Assembly (NCBI RefSeq): GCF_000719265.1
Contig: NZ_JOFL01000017.1
Span: 1-64,000 of the forward strand
DNA: 64,000 nucleotides
Direction: 5' to 3'
DNA from: Streptomyces roseoverticillatus
GTDB lineage: Bacteria > Actinomycetota > Actinomycetes > Streptomycetales > Streptomycetaceae
A program made the translations under genes and the position numbers. The stretch's first letter is position 1; every line of letters starts with the position of its first letter. Below, one piece after another: positions 1 through 10,944 of this stretch. The notes below the pieces were generated by a model. The model saw only the letters and a list, made by a program, of their open reading frames with translations, searched no databases and was not told the origin of the DNA.

Positions 1-98
1 GGGCGGGGTGGGTGGGGGGTGCTCGCCCGCACGGGGTGGAAGTGGGGAAAACCCGGACGCAGCACGGGGGGCGCGCTTACTCTCGGGGTGTGCCTGGC

Positions 99-575
99 TT
101 GTCCGGCCGGGTCCTTGTCGTCGACGACAACAAGGTCATCCGGCAGCTGATCAGGGTCAACCTCGAGCTCGAAGGCTTCGAGGTCGTGACCGCGGCCGAT
201 GGTGCCGAGTGTCTGGAGATCGTGCACCGCGTGCGTCCTGACGTGGTGACGCTGGATGTCGTCATGCCCCGGCTGGACGGGCTGAACACCGCTGCCCGGC
301 TGCGCTCCGATGCCCGGACGTGCGACATACCGATCGCGATCATCAGCGCGTGCACCCAGCTGGAGGTCGAGGGCGGTCGTTCCGCCGGGGTCGACGCGTT
401 CCTGGCGAAGCCGTTCGAGCCGGCCGAGATGGTCCGGCTGGTCCGCAGGCTCATGCGGCGCCACAAGGGGGAGCGGGGCGACGGATTGCCGGGAGCCTCG
501 GCCCCCGGGGACGGGGGAGGGGCCCAGTCCGTGCAGCCCGTGTGCGGGGTGGAGTCCCTCAGCCGGGGGGAGTAG
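99..575 (+). CDS. Stand-alone response-regulator receiver protein
   Basis: CheY-type receiver domain without an output domain, so it probably acts by phosphorylation-dependent protein contacts. Residues 4-120 show the fold: the acidic pair D9-D10 after VLVV, the phospho-acceptor D53 in VTLDVVMP, the switch Ser in IAIISACT and the conserved Lys in FLAKPFEP. A Ser/Gly/Pro-rich tail of about 40 residues follows. I chose the TTG at 99 because GGGGTG lies 8-9 bases upstream and the protein then begins MSGRVLVVDD; a GTG at 90 is the alternative. No histidine kinase is adjacent. It sits 63 bases before the ArgS-like gene, on the same strand. Confidence 0.82.
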   Translation: MSGRVLVVDDNKVIRQLIRVNLELEGFEVVTAADGAECLEIVHRVRPDVVTLDVVMPRLDGLNTAARLRSDARTCDIPIAIISACTQLEVEGGRSAGVDAFLAKPFEPAEMVRLVRRLMRRHKGERGDGLPGASAPGDGGGAQSVQPVCGVESLSRGE

Positions 576-638
576 CGCCGTCTCGGTCGGCGAAACCCAT
601 TCGCCTCGGCCCCACCCCTCTCCCCTAGGCTTGACCCC

Positions 639-1469
639 GTGACCCCGGCCGAGCTCTCCCGTACCGTGCTGCGCACCGTGCAGTGCGCCGTCGAGGCCGA
701 CGAGCTGCCCGCCGCCGTGCCCACGCGGGTCACCGTGCGGGTCCCGCCCCGCCCGGGCTGCGGGGACTTCGCCACCAACGTCGCCCTGCGCGTGGCCCAG
801 GACACCGGCCGGCCCGCCCGCGAGGTCGCCGAGGTGCTGCGGAAGCGGCTGGCCGCGGAGCCGGGGATCGCCCGCGTCGAGATCGCCGGGCCCGGGTTCC
901 TCAACATCACCCTTGAGGGGATCTCGTACGTTCAGCTCGTACGGGAGCTGCTGAGCGCGCCGCCCGCCGCCGCCCCGCTCCCGCTCCCCGTCCCGGACCC
1001 CGCTCTCCTCGCCCGCCTCGGTTCCGACGCCGCCCGGTGGAGCCTCCTGTGGCCCGCCGGCGCAGGCCGCGCCGAGCTCCTCGTCCAGCGCGAGCGCAAT
1101 CCCCTCTTCCGGGTGCGCTACGCCCACGCCCGTACGCAGGGGCTGCTGCGTAACGCTCGTGACCTGGGGTTCCGCTCCGAGGTGGCCGAGCCGGCCGAGT
1201 ACGGGCACACGGCCGCCGCGCCGCTCCTCGCCGCCCTCGCCGACCACCCCCGCGTCACGGCCGCCCGTGACCCCGAGCGCCTCGCCCGGCACCTCGACCG
1301 CACCGCCGGCGCCTTCCTGACCTGGCAGGCCGCCCGCTCCGTGCTGCCCCGCGGTGACGAGAAACCCTCGGCCGTCCACCGCGCCCGCCTGGCCCTCGCC
1401 GAGGCCGCGGGCAACGTGCTGGCCGACGGCCTCCACCAGCTCGGCATCACCGCACCCGCACATCTGTAA
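639..1469 (+). CDS. nrtL: ArgS-related anticodon-binding (DALR domain) protein NrtL
   Basis: This 276-residue protein resembles pieces of arginyl-tRNA synthetase. Residues 1-95 look like the N-terminal ArgS additional domain (FATNVALRVAQ, then GPGFLNITL), and residues 150-276 look like the DALR anticodon-binding domain (NPLFRVRYAHAR). The whole catalytic Rossmann core with the HIGH and KMSKS motifs is absent, so it cannot charge tRNA. The family is annotated in actinobacteria as NrtL; its role is unknown to me. A GTG start at 639 fits the family. Its stop lies 15 bases before lysA, so the two are very likely co-transcribed, as argS and lysA are in other actinobacteria. Confidence 0.8.
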   Translation: MTPAELSRTVLRTVQCAVEADELPAAVPTRVTVRVPPRPGCGDFATNVALRVAQDTGRPAREVAEVLRKRLAAEPGIARVEIAGPGFLNITLEGISYVQLVRELLSAPPAAAPLPLPVPDPALLARLGSDAARWSLLWPAGAGRAELLVQRERNPLFRVRYAHARTQGLLRNARDLGFRSEVAEPAEYGHTAAAPLLAALADHPRVTAARDPERLARHLDRTAGAFLTWQAARSVLPRGDEKPSAVHRARLALAEAAGNVLADGLHQLGITAPAHL

Positions 1470-1484
1470 AAGGGGATCGCCACC

Positions 1485-2876
1485 ATGAGCCGCTCCGCCC
1501 ACCCCGCCGGGCCCCGCTACGCCGACGTCCTTCCCGAGGGGCACTACGCCGCGCCGCCGACCGACCTCAACGCCCTCGAACCGAAGGTGTGGTCCCGCAC
1601 GGTGAGCCGCGACGAGAACGGGGTCGTCACCGTCGGCGGCATCCCCGTCACCCGCCTCGCCGAGGAGTTCGGCACCCCCGCCTACTTCCTCGACGAGACC
1701 GACTTCCGGACGCGCTGCCGCGCCTGGCGCGACGCCTTCGGGTCCGACGCGGACGTGTTCTACGCCGGGAAGGCGTTCCTGTCGCGCGCCGTCGTGCGGT
1801 GGCTGCACGAGGAGGGGCTCAACCTCGACGTCTGCTCCGCCGGCGAGCTCGCCACCGCCCTCGACGCCGGCATGCCCGCCGAGCGCATCGCCCTGCACGG
1901 CAACAACAAGAGCACCGAGGAGATCACCCGCGCCGTCGAGGCCGGCGTCGGGCGGATCGTCCTCGACTCCTTCCAGGAGATCGTGCGCGTCGCGCACATC
2001 GCCGAGCGGCTCGGCAAGCGGCAGCGCGTCCAGATCCGGATCACGGTCGGCGTCGAGGCGCACACCCACGAGTTCATCGCCACCGCCCACGAGGACCAGA
2101 AGTTCGGGCTCGCGCTGGCCGGCGGCCAGGCCGCCGAGGGGGTGCGGCGCGCGCTCAAGCTCGACGGGCTCGAACTCGTCGGCATCCACTCCCACATCGG
2201 CTCGCAGATCTTCGACACGTCCGGCTTCGAGGTCGCGGCCCACCGGGTCGTCGGGCTGCTCGCGCAGATCCGCGACGAGCACGGCGTCGAGCTCCCCGAG
2301 ATCGACCTCGGCGGCGGCCTCGGCATCGCCTACACCTCCGACGACGACCCGCGCGAGCCGCAGGAGATCGCCACGGCCCTGCGCGAGATCGTCACCCGCG
2401 AGTGCGCGTCCGCCGGGCTCGCCGTGCCGCGCATCTCCGTGGAACCGGGGCGCGCCATCGTCGGCCCCACGGCCTTCACGCTCTACGAGGTGGGCACGGT
2501 CAAGGAGCTGCCGGGCCTGCGCACGTACGTCAGCGTCGACGGCGGCATGTCGGACAACATCCGCACCGCGCTCTACGACGCCGAATACAGCGTCGCGCTG
2601 GTCTCCCGGACGTCGACGGCCGCCCCGATGCTCTCGCGCGTCGTCGGCAAGCACTGCGAATCCGGTGACATCGTCGTCCGTGACGCCTTCCTCCCCGCCG
2701 ACCTGGCCCCGGGCGACCTGCTCGCGGTGCCGGCCACCGGCGCCTACTGCCGCTCGATGGCCAGCAACTACAACCACGCCCTGCGGCCGCCGGTCGTGGC
2801 GGTGGCCGACGGCGCGGCCCGTGTGATCGTCCGGCGCGAGACCGAAGAGGACCTTCTTCGTCTCGACGTCGGCTGA
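1485..2876 (+). CDS. lysA: Diaminopimelate decarboxylase
   Basis: Catalyses the last step of lysine synthesis, decarboxylating meso-diaminopimelate to L-lysine with pyridoxal phosphate in the cytoplasm. It is a fold-type III PLP enzyme of 463 residues. The PLP lysine is K96 in VFYAGKAF; other landmarks are HSHIGSQI, the phosphate-binding [15 protein letters not shown], and the C-terminal [14 protein letters not shown] segment that supplies the active-site Cys and Tyr. The ATG at 1485 follows AGGGGAT at a suitable distance. It begins 15 bases after nrtL and leads into the homoserine and threonine genes, grouping the aspartate-family pathway. Confidence 0.97.
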   Translation: MSRSAHPAGPRYADVLPEGHYAAPPTDLNALEPKVWSRTVSRDENGVVTVGGIPVTRLAEEFGTPAYFLDETDFRTRCRAWRDAFGSDADVFYAGKAFLSRAVVRWLHEEGLNLDVCSAGELATALDAGMPAERIALHGNNKSTEEITRAVEAGVGRIVLDSFQEIVRVAHIAERLGKRQRVQIRITVGVEAHTHEFIATAHEDQKFGLALAGGQAAEGVRRALKLDGLELVGIHSHIGSQIFDTSGFEVAAHRVVGLLAQIRDEHGVELPEIDLGGGLGIAYTSDDDPREPQEIATALREIVTRECASAGLAVPRISVEPGRAIVGPTAFTLYEVGTVKELPGLRTYVSVDGGMSDNIRTALYDAEYSVALVSRTSTAAPMLSRVVGKHCESGDIVVRDAFLPADLAPGDLLAVPATGAYCRSMASNYNHALRPPVVAVADGAARVIVRRETEEDLLRLDVG

Positions 2877-2973
2877 CGGAAACATAGGTCTCGGATACTG
2901 GACAGCGGAGGGAAACCACCGTCCGGTGAGTGAGACTGGTGCACAAAACAAGATGTATGAGAAACGAGGTCGG

Positions 2974-4266
2974 ATGATGCGTACGCGTCCGCTGAAGGTG
3001 GCGCTGCTGGGCTGTGGAGTGGTCGGCTCTGAGGTGACGCGCATCATGACGACGCACGCGGACGACCTCACGCAGCGCATCGGAGCGCCCGTCGAGCTCG
3101 TCGGCATCGCCGTGCGCCGTCCCGACCGGGTGCGCGAGGGGGTGCCGGCCGAGCTGATCACCACCGATGCCACCGCGCTCGTCAAACGCGACGACATCGA
3201 CGTGGTCGTCGAGGTCATCGGCGGCATCGAGCCGGCCCGCTCGCTGATCACCACCGCCTTCGAGCACGGCGCCAGCGTCGTCTCGGCGAACAAGGCCCTG
3301 CTCGCCCAGGACGGCGCGGCCCTGCACGCCGCCGCCGAGCAGCACGGCGTGGACCTCTACTACGAGGCCGCGGTGGCCGGCGCCATCCCGCTGGTCCGGC
3401 CGCTGCGCGAGTCGCTCGCCGGTGACAAGGTCAACCGGGTGCTCGGCATCGTCAACGGCACGACCAACTTCATCCTCGACAAGATGGACTCCAGCGGCGC
3501 GGGCTACTCCGAGGCGCTGGACGAGGCCACCGCCCTGGGGTACGCGGAGGCGGACCCGACCGCCGACGTCGAGGGCTTCGACGCCGCCGCGAAGGCCGCG
3601 ATCCTCGCCGGGATCGCCTTCCACACCCGGGTCAAGCTCGACGACGTCTATCGCGAGGGCATGACGGAGGTCACCGCCGCGGACTTCGCTTCCGCAAAGC
3701 AGATGGGCTGCACCATCAAGCTGCTGGCCATCTGCGAGCGCGCCGCCGACGGCCGCTCGGTGACCGCCCGCGTCCACCCGGCGATGATCCCGCTGACCCA
3801 TCCGCTCGCCTCCGTGCGCGAGGCGTACAACGCGGTCTTCATCGAGGCCGACGCGGCCGGGCAGCTGATGTTCTACGGTCCCGGCGCCGGCGGCTCGCCG
3901 ACCGCCTCCGCGGTCCTCGGCGACCTCGTCGCCGTCTGCCGGAACAAGGTCGCCGAGGCCACCGGCCCCGGCGAGTCCGCCTACACGCGGCTGCCGGTGA
4001 GCACGATGGGCGAGGTGGTCACGCGCTACCACATCAGCCTCGACGTGGCCGACAAGCCCGGTGTGCTGGCCCAGGTGGCGACGGTCTTCGCCGAGCACGG
4101 CGTGTCCATCGACACGGTCCGCCAGCAGGGCAAGGACGGCGAGGCCTCCCTCGTCGTGGTCACCCACCGGGCCGCCGACGCCGCCCTGTCGGCGACGGTC
4201 GAGGCGCTCCGCAAGCTGGACACGGTCCGCGGTGTCGCGAGCATCATGCGGGTTGAAGGGGAGTAA
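2974..4266 (+). CDS. hom: Homoserine dehydrogenase
   Basis: NAD(P)-dependent reduction of aspartate semialdehyde to homoserine, the branch point to threonine and methionine. From the ATG at 2974 the protein has 430 residues. The nucleotide-binding GCGVVG lies at residues 13-18, the catalytic region includes NKALLAQDG and [10 protein letters not shown], and a C-terminal ACT domain (about 350-425, beginning [12 protein letters not shown]) implies allosteric feedback, usually by threonine. The start at 2974 is preferred because GAGG lies 7-10 bases upstream; in-frame starts at 2926 and 2953 would add residues without family support. The spacer after lysA has a weak promoter-like GATACT at 2894-2899. 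The gap to thrC is 8 bases. Confidence 0.96.
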   Translation: MMRTRPLKVALLGCGVVGSEVTRIMTTHADDLTQRIGAPVELVGIAVRRPDRVREGVPAELITTDATALVKRDDIDVVVEVIGGIEPARSLITTAFEHGASVVSANKALLAQDGAALHAAAEQHGVDLYYEAAVAGAIPLVRPLRESLAGDKVNRVLGIVNGTTNFILDKMDSSGAGYSEALDEATALGYAEADPTADVEGFDAAAKAAILAGIAFHTRVKLDDVYREGMTEVTAADFASAKQMGCTIKLLAICERAADGRSVTARVHPAMIPLTHPLASVREAYNAVFIEADAAGQLMFYGPGAGGSPTASAVLGDLVAVCRNKVAEATGPGESAYTRLPVSTMGEVVTRYHISLDVADKPGVLAQVATVFAEHGVSIDTVRQQGKDGEASLVVVTHRAADAALSATVEALRKLDTVRGVASIMRVEGE

Positions 4267-4274
4267 CAAAAGCA

Positions 4275-5342
4275 ATGTTCAAGCAAACCCACCAGTGGCG
4301 CGGCATCATCGAGGAGTACCGCGACCGGCTGCCCGTCACCGCCGACACCCCGGTGGTGACGCTCCGGGAGGGCGGCACGCCGCTCGTCCCCGCCCAGGTG
4401 CTCTCCGAGCGCACGGGCTGTGAGGTCCACCTCAAGGTCGAGGGCGCGAACCCCACCGGTTCCTTCAAGGACCGCGGCATGACCATGGCCATCAGCCGGG
4501 CGAAGGAGGAGGGCGCGAAGGCCGTCATCTGCGCCTCCACCGGCAACACCTCCGCCTCGGCCGCGGCCTACGCCGTACGGGCCGGCATGGTCTGCGCCGT
4601 CCTCGTCCCGCAGGGCAAGATCGCGCTCGGCAAGATGGGCCAGGCCCTCGTCCACGGCGCCCGCATCCTGCAGGTCGACGGCAACTTCGACGACTGCCTG
4701 ACGCTGGCCCGCGGCCTGTCCGAGCAGTACCCGGTGGCGCTGGTCAACTCGGTCAACCCCGTGCGCATCGAGGGCCAGAAGACCGCCGCGTTCGAGATCG
4801 TCGACGCGCTCGGCGACGCGCCCGACATCCATGTCCTCCCCGTCGGCAACGCCGGCAACATCACCGCCTACTGGCGTGGTTACCGGGAGTACGCCGCCGA
4901 CGGGATCGCCTCCCGCACCCCCCGGATGTGGGGCTTCCAGGCCTCCGGTTCGGCGCCGATCGTGCGTGGCGAGCCCGTGAAGGACCCGCACACCATCGCC
5001 ACCGCGATCCGCATCGGCAACCCCGCCTCGTGGCGGTTCGCCGAGCAGGCGCGGGACGAATCGGGCGGTCTCATCGACGAGGTGACCGACCGACAGATCC
5101 TCGCCGCGTACCGGCTGTTGGCCTCGCAGGAGGGCGTCTTCGTCGAGCCGGCCTCGGCCGCGAGCGTGGCCGGTCTCCTCAAGGCCGCCGAGCTCGGCCT
5201 GGTCGACCCCGGCCAGCGCATCGTCTGCACGGTCACCGGCAACGGCCTCAAGGACCCCGACTGGGCGGTCGCGGGCGCGCCCCAGCCGATCACCGTTCCG
5301 GTGGATGCCGGGGTCGCCGCGCAGCGGCTGGGCCTCGCGTAA
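4275..5342 (+). CDS. thrC: Threonine synthase
   Basis: Converts O-phosphohomoserine and water to threonine and phosphate, using pyridoxal phosphate. The 355-residue length is typical of the short actinobacterial class. The PLP lysine is K65 in [20 protein letters not shown] binds the cofactor phosphate region, and [12 protein letters not shown] and FVEPASAAS are family landmarks. It starts 8 bases after hom, so the two are translated from one message. Homoserine kinase, which makes its substrate, follows only after a 281-base spacer containing two hairpins. The operon may therefore be attenuated or split before thrB. Confidence 0.97.
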   Translation: MFKQTHQWRGIIEEYRDRLPVTADTPVVTLREGGTPLVPAQVLSERTGCEVHLKVEGANPTGSFKDRGMTMAISRAKEEGAKAVICASTGNTSASAAAYAVRAGMVCAVLVPQGKIALGKMGQALVHGARILQVDGNFDDCLTLARGLSEQYPVALVNSVNPVRIEGQKTAAFEIVDALGDAPDIHVLPVGNAGNITAYWRGYREYAADGIASRTPRMWGFQASGSAPIVRGEPVKDPHTIATAIRIGNPASWRFAEQARDESGGLIDEVTDRQILAAYRLLASQEGVFVEPASAASVAGLLKAAELGLVDPGQRIVCTVTGNGLKDPDWAVAGAPQPITVPVDAGVAAQRLGLA

Positions 5343-5344
5343 CC

Positions 5345-5367
5345 GGTCCGGGGCTCCGCCCCGGACC
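5345..5367 (+). terminator. Hairpin after thrC
   Basis: Perfect 10-bp inverted repeat GGTCCGGGGC / GCCCCGGACC at 5345-5354 and 5358-5367 with a 3-base loop, three bases after the thrC stop. There is no T-run, which is usual for Streptomyces terminators. It probably ends or attenuates the hom-thrC message before thrB. Confidence 0.7.
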
Positions 5368-5371
5368 CCGG

Positions 5372-5416
5372 TCCTCAAACGCCGGACGGGCTGATTTCTT
5401 ACCCGGCCCGTCCGGC
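5372..5416 (+). repeat. Dispersed intergenic CAAACGCCGGACGGGCTG-type element
   Basis: The tract CAAACGCCGGACGGGCTG recurs, with small changes, in the spacers at 25963-26010 and 36287-36324. Here GCCGGACGGG (5381-5390) pairs with CCCGTCCGGC (5407-5416) to make a second hairpin behind the one at 5345. This is a common short repeat of Streptomyces intergenic regions and often coincides with terminators. Confidence 0.6.
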
Positions 5417-5623
5417 CCCGAGAGCAAAGCCGCAAGCCTGCCGCAGGCGACACGCATCGTGCGCCTCCCGTGCGCCCTATGTCGCCGCAGAACCTTCCTT
5501 CGATAGGCTGTACTCACTCCGCCCCGTCGCAGACCGCTGCCGTGACATCCACGGCATCGCCGTCGCGGCCCTTGCGGACGTTGCACGCCCCACCAAGGCC
5601 AGACCAAGGAGAGTCATCGAGCG

Positions 5624-6538
5624 ATGGCCGGTCCCGCGTTCCGCGCCGCCGCTGTCCGCGTGCGCACCCCCGCCACCAGCGCAAACCTCGGCCCCGGCTT
5701 CGACGCCCTGGGCCTCGCGCTGGGGCTCTACGACGACGTCGTGGTACGGGTGGCCGAATCCGGGCTGCACATCGACATCGCCGGAGAGGGCGCCGACACC
5801 CTCCCGCGCGACGAGAGCCACCTCCTCGTCCGCGCCCTGCGCACCGCCTTCGACCTGCTCGGCGGCCAGCCGCGCGGCCTGGAGGTCGTCTGTGCCAACC
5901 GCATCCCGCACGGGCGCGGCCTCGGCTCGTCCTCGGCGGCCATCTGCGCGGGCATAGTCGCGGCCCGCGCCGTGACCATAGGCGGGGCCGAAAAGCTCGA
6001 CGACGCGGCGCTGCTCGAGCTGGCCACCGAGATCGAGGGACACCCCGACAATGTCGCCGCATGCCTGATGGGCGGTTTCACCCTGGCGTGGATGGACGCC
6101 GGAGTGGCGCGGGCCATTCGGATGGACCCAGCGGATTCCATCGTTCCGGTGGTCTTCGTGCCGTCCAAGCCCGTGCTCACGGAGACCGCCCGCGGGCTCC
6201 TGCCGCGCAGCGTCCCCCATGTGGACGCGGCGGCCAACGCCGGCCGGGCCGCCCTGCTGGTCGAGGCGCTCACCAGGCGCCCCGGACTGCTGCTGGCGGC
6301 CACCGAGGACCGGCTCCACCAGGAGTACCGCGCCCCGGCGATGCCGGAGAGCGTGGCCCTGGTCAACCGACTGCGCGCGGACGGCGTCCCCGCGGTCATC
6401 TCCGGCGCGGGGCCCACGGTCCTCGCGCTGGTCGAGAACGGTGCGGCCGACCAGGTCGCACGACTGGCGGGCGAGGGATGGGCGGCCAACCGGCTGGCCC
6501 TCGACGCCGGGGGGACGAGCGTGCTGCCGCTCGCCTGA
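5624..6538 (+). CDS. thrB: Homoserine kinase
   Basis: GHMP-family kinase that phosphorylates homoserine with ATP to give the substrate of threonine synthase. The 304-residue protein has the three GHMP motifs: an N-terminal SANLGPGFDALGLAL, the ATP-binding PHGRGLGSSSA at residues 95-105, and a C-terminal SGAGPTVLAL. The ATG at 5624 has AAGGAGAG at 5606-5613, a little far but usable. It is separated from thrC by 281 bases, so it may have its own promoter. A TGTACTC tract around 5509-5515 is the only AT-richer patch there. Rho is the next gene downstream. Confidence 0.95.
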   Translation: MAGPAFRAAAVRVRTPATSANLGPGFDALGLALGLYDDVVVRVAESGLHIDIAGEGADTLPRDESHLLVRALRTAFDLLGGQPRGLEVVCANRIPHGRGLGSSSAAICAGIVAARAVTIGGAEKLDDAALLELATEIEGHPDNVAACLMGGFTLAWMDAGVARAIRMDPADSIVPVVFVPSKPVLTETARGLLPRSVPHVDAAANAGRAALLVEALTRRPGLLLAATEDRLHQEYRAPAMPESVALVNRLRADGVPAVISGAGPTVLALVENGAADQVARLAGEGWAANRLALDAGGTSVLPLA

Positions 6539-6599
6539 CAGCGGTAATCCGGGCGAAACCCGGCTCCGCGAAAAATAGCGGTTGCCGGTCTTGGAGAGG

Positions 6600-6627
6600 G
6601 GGAATGTTTGTGGGATCCGGTAGTGTT
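6600..6627 (+). promoter_or_regulatory. Candidate sigma-R promoter upstream of rho
   Basis: GGGAAT at 6600-6605 is followed after 19 bases by GTT at 6625-6627. This fits GGGAAT-N18/19-GTT, the pattern of the Streptomyces thiol-oxidative-stress sigma factor SigR. It lies in the thrB-rho spacer, 334 bases before the rho start. Whether rho is a known SigR target I cannot confirm from memory; the match is exact but short. Confidence 0.5.
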
Positions 6628-6961
6628 AACCTCAAGTCTGCACTCGAAGCCACATCGGCTCGGTGCTCTGTGTCCCGATCAGGGGCCGCTTTTCTTCCGG
6701 GAGCCTCCCAAACTGCCTGAGCAGCCTGCCTGAGCAGCTTCGAGCACGCTCCGGAATCGGCGTGGGTGACATGAGTGAAGCCGATACTCCATGTCTTCAC
6801 CTCATTCTTCACGCCGGACCAATGAACTGATTCTTCCGCCGTACCAGCCGTACCGGCGGACCACCGCCCCGGCCCGGTCCGCAACGCCAGACCGTAGCCG
6901 GACAGCACAACCGGTCGCCGAGCCAGACAGGCCGACGCCCGCTCCAGGGAAGGACCCCTTC
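6628..6961 (+). other. Long rho leader region
   Basis: The thrB-rho spacer of 423 bases contains no supported gene. If transcription starts near 6635, rho has a leader of about 320 bases. Rho genes of other bacteria are autoregulated by Rho-dependent attenuation in such leaders, so the C-rich, weakly structured stretch at 6840-6960 may be the regulatory site. An in-frame ATG at 6791 extends the rho reading frame upstream, but that stretch looks like leader rather than protein. Confidence 0.4.
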
Positions 6962-8995
<2,034 letters not shown>

Positions 8996-9011
8996 TCTGT
9001 CACCAGTAGCC

Positions 9012-9053
9012 CGGAGAAGGCCCCCGTCACCCCGGTGACGGGGGCCTTCTCCG
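9012..9053 (+). terminator. rho terminator
   Basis: A perfect 20-bp inverted repeat: left arm 9012-9031 and right arm 9034-9053, read as CGGAGAAGGC... against ...GCCTTCTCCG, with TTTCCCC after it. It begins 16 bases after the rho stop. It is one of the strongest intrinsic terminators in the window. Confidence 0.9.
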
Positions 9054-9319
9054 TTTCCCCCGCCGTGATCTTCCCGTGACATTCTGAGACATGTACCACA
9101 GCCGCCCGCCTTCCGCATGGCCGGAATCAATGCCCCGCAATTGACCGAAATCGCAGGTGGCGAGGGGTGGTAGAGATCGCCGGCCGCGCCTGCGGCCGGA
9201 GCTTTTCTAAGACGGTCCTCAGAAACCGCTGTGCAACCCTGTCGCAGACTTCCCCGTCAATCAGCGCAGGGAGACGAGCCGGGTCATTACCGGGTGACAG
9301 CGAAGGACTGAGGAAACGC
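9054..9319 (+). other. Promoter-containing spacer before the LCP gene
   Basis: The whole rho-LCP gap is 324 bases; after the terminator, 266 bases remain without a gene. The segment 9118-9300 is less GC-rich than the coding DNA (for example TCTAAGACGG at 9205 and CATTACCGG at 9284), as promoter regions here often are. No confident -10/-35 pair stands out. The in-frame extension of the LCP frame to 9167 is not supported by a ribosome site. Confidence 0.35.
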
Positions 9320-10438
9320 ATGGCCGAGGAGAGCAGGGGCACGTCCGCGGGTTCGCGCCGCCGCCGTGCCGGCGGGCCGCGCGGCCGGCGCCGCAAGCCC
9401 GTCCCCCGCCGCAAGGGCTGGCGAATAGCCGCCTGGGCGGCCACCGGTGTGGTCCTCGCGGGCGGCGCCGGGGCGGGAATCCTCTACTACAAGTTCAACG
9501 GCAACCTCAGCAGCGTCGACATCAACGCCGCCCTGGGCAAGAACCGGCCGGAGAACATCGACAACGGCTCGCAGGACATCCTCGTCCTCGGCTCCGACTC
9601 CCGGGCCGGCGCCAACAGCGCCTACGGCCGGGACGAGGGCAGCTCCCGCTCCGACACCGCGATGATCGTCCACGTCTACGCGGGTCACAAGAAGGCGAGC
9701 GTCGTGAGCATCCCGCGGGACACCATCGTCCCGCGCCCCGCCTGCCGCACCTCCGGGGGCAAGAGCAGCCCCGCCGTGAAGGCCGCCCAGTTCAACGAGG
9801 CGTACACGGTGGGCGGCGCGGCCTGCGCGGTCGCGACCGTCGAGGCGATGACCAACATCCGGATGGACCACTACATGGAGGTCGACTTCGCCGGCTTCCA
9901 GAAGCTGATCGACAAGCTCGGCGGCGTCGAGGTCACCACGACCAAGCCCATCAAGGACAAGTGGAGCCACCTCAACCTGGAGCCGGGCACCCACACCCTG
10001 AGCGGCGAGCAGTCCCTCGGCCTCGTGCGCACCCGGCACGGCGTCGGCGACGGCAGCGACCTCGGCCGCATCAAGCTGCAGCAGGCCTTCATCAAGGCCC
10101 TGCTCGACCAGGTCAAGCAGATCGGCCTGTTCACCAGCCCCACCAAGCTCTACGGGATCGCCGACACCGCCACCAAGGCGCTCACCACCGACCGCGAGCT
10201 GGCCTCCGTCGACAAGCTGTACTCCTTCGCGAGCGGTCTCAAGGGCATCGGCTCGGGAGACATGCACATGGTGACCCTGCCGGTGGGCGACGACCCCGCC
10301 GACCACAACCGGGTCATCCCGATCACCGAGGCGAGCACCAGGATCTGGGACGCGCTCCGCGCCGACCAGCCGATCCCGGAGGAAGCGCTCAAGGACGGCG
10401 CAGGGACGAAGACCGGCGCCGACGACGTGGTCAAATGA
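9320..10438 (+). CDS. LytR-CpsA-Psr (LCP) family cell-wall ligase
   Basis: Membrane-anchored enzyme of the family that transfers lipid-linked glycopolymers, such as teichoic acids or arabinogalactan-like polymers, to peptidoglycan. From ATG 9320 (GAGGA at 9309-9313) it has 372 residues. A very Arg-rich cytoplasmic tail (1-33) leads to one transmembrane helix (about 34-57) and then an extracellular LCP domain (about 80-290). Family motifs are ILVLGSDSRAG, RSDTAMIVHV, VVSIPRDT and RTRHGVGDGSDLGR, which hold the Arg and Asp residues that bind pyrophosphate lipid. The WecA-like gene at 15980 could make a lipid-linked precursor for it. Confidence 0.88.
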   Translation: MAEESRGTSAGSRRRRAGGPRGRRRKPVPRRKGWRIAAWAATGVVLAGGAGAGILYYKFNGNLSSVDINAALGKNRPENIDNGSQDILVLGSDSRAGANSAYGRDEGSSRSDTAMIVHVYAGHKKASVVSIPRDTIVPRPACRTSGGKSSPAVKAAQFNEAYTVGGAACAVATVEAMTNIRMDHYMEVDFAGFQKLIDKLGGVEVTTTKPIKDKWSHLNLEPGTHTLSGEQSLGLVRTRHGVGDGSDLGRIKLQQAFIKALLDQVKQIGLFTSPTKLYGIADTATKALTTDRELASVDKLYSFASGLKGIGSGDMHMVTLPVGDDPADHNRVIPITEASTRIWDALRADQPIPEEALKDGAGTKTGADDVVK

Positions 10439-10485
10439 TCCCGGCCGCCCCGTACGACCGGTTCTGACCAGGCCCGGAAACCCCC

Positions 10486-10512
10486 GGGAATAACCGGCCG
10501 CGACCTCCCGTT
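10486..10512 (+). promoter_or_regulatory. Sigma-R promoter for rpmE
   Basis: GGGAAT at 10486-10491, an 18-base spacer, then GTT at 10510-10512: an exact fit to the SigR promoter consensus, 104 bases before the rpmE start. From memory, rpmE is a reported SigR target in S. coelicolor, consistent with L31 carrying a redox-sensitive zinc site. A possible housekeeping promoter, TTGGGG-N17-CAAACT at 10513-10541, overlaps its downstream edge. Confidence 0.75.
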
Positions 10513-10616
10513 TTGGGGGATGCGGCCAGTACTGGCAAACTGGTCCGTCGGCCCCGGTTCACGTAAGGCAATCCCGCCTCTACGACCCGGAGCCCTCCCG
10601 AACCTAGGAGAACCCC

Positions 10617-10838
10617 TTGAAGCGCGAGATCCACCCGGAGTACGTCGAGACCCAGGTCAGCTGCACCTGTGGCGCCTCGTTCACCACGCGTAGCACCGTC
10701 GCCGACGGCACCATCCGTGCCGACGTGTGCTCCGAGTGCCACCCGTTCTACACGGGCAAGCAGAAGATCCTCGACACCGGTGGCCGCGTGGCCCGCTTCG
10801 AGGCCCGCTTCGGCAAGGCCGCCGCTGCCAAGAAGTAG
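10617..10838 (+). CDS. rpmE: Ribosomal protein L31, zinc-binding type
   Basis: Large-subunit ribosomal protein of 73 residues. It is the C-plus form: Cys16 and Cys18 (SCTC) and a later pair in [12 protein letters not shown] make a zinc site, and KREIHPEY at the start is typical. The start is TTG at 10617, with AGGAG at 10604-10608 at normal spacing, so the rare start codon is well supported. The zinc and thiol chemistry fits the SigR-type promoter upstream. A bulged hairpin terminator lies 11 bases after the stop. Confidence 0.96.
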   Translation: MKREIHPEYVETQVSCTCGASFTTRSTVADGTIRADVCSECHPFYTGKQKILDTGGRVARFEARFGKAAAAKK

Positions 10839-10848
10839 CGACCCGCAG

Positions 10849-10898
10849 GCGCCGGTCCTCGGTCGCCCTCCCATAAGCGAGGGCGACCGGACCGGCGC
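10849..10898 (+). terminator. rpmE terminator
   Basis: Long hairpin: GCGCCGGTC (10849-10857) pairs with GACCGGCGC (10890-10898), and GGTCGCCCTC (10861-10870) pairs with GAGGGCGACC (10879-10888). A small internal bulge separates the stems and the loop has 8 bases. TTTGTCG follows, so it looks like a working terminator before prfA. Confidence 0.85.
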
Positions 10899-10944
10899 TT
10901 TGTCGTCCAGCAGGCCCGTCACTTCCAGCAGCTAGGGAAACCCC

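Noticed and set aside
6791..6961. N-terminal extension of rho to ATG 6791
   Set aside because: The GTG at 6962 has a good ribosome site and matches the family start; the extension is leader sequence.
9167..9319. N-terminal extension of the LCP gene
   Set aside because: The added residues are unlike the family, and ATG 9320 has GAGGA upstream.
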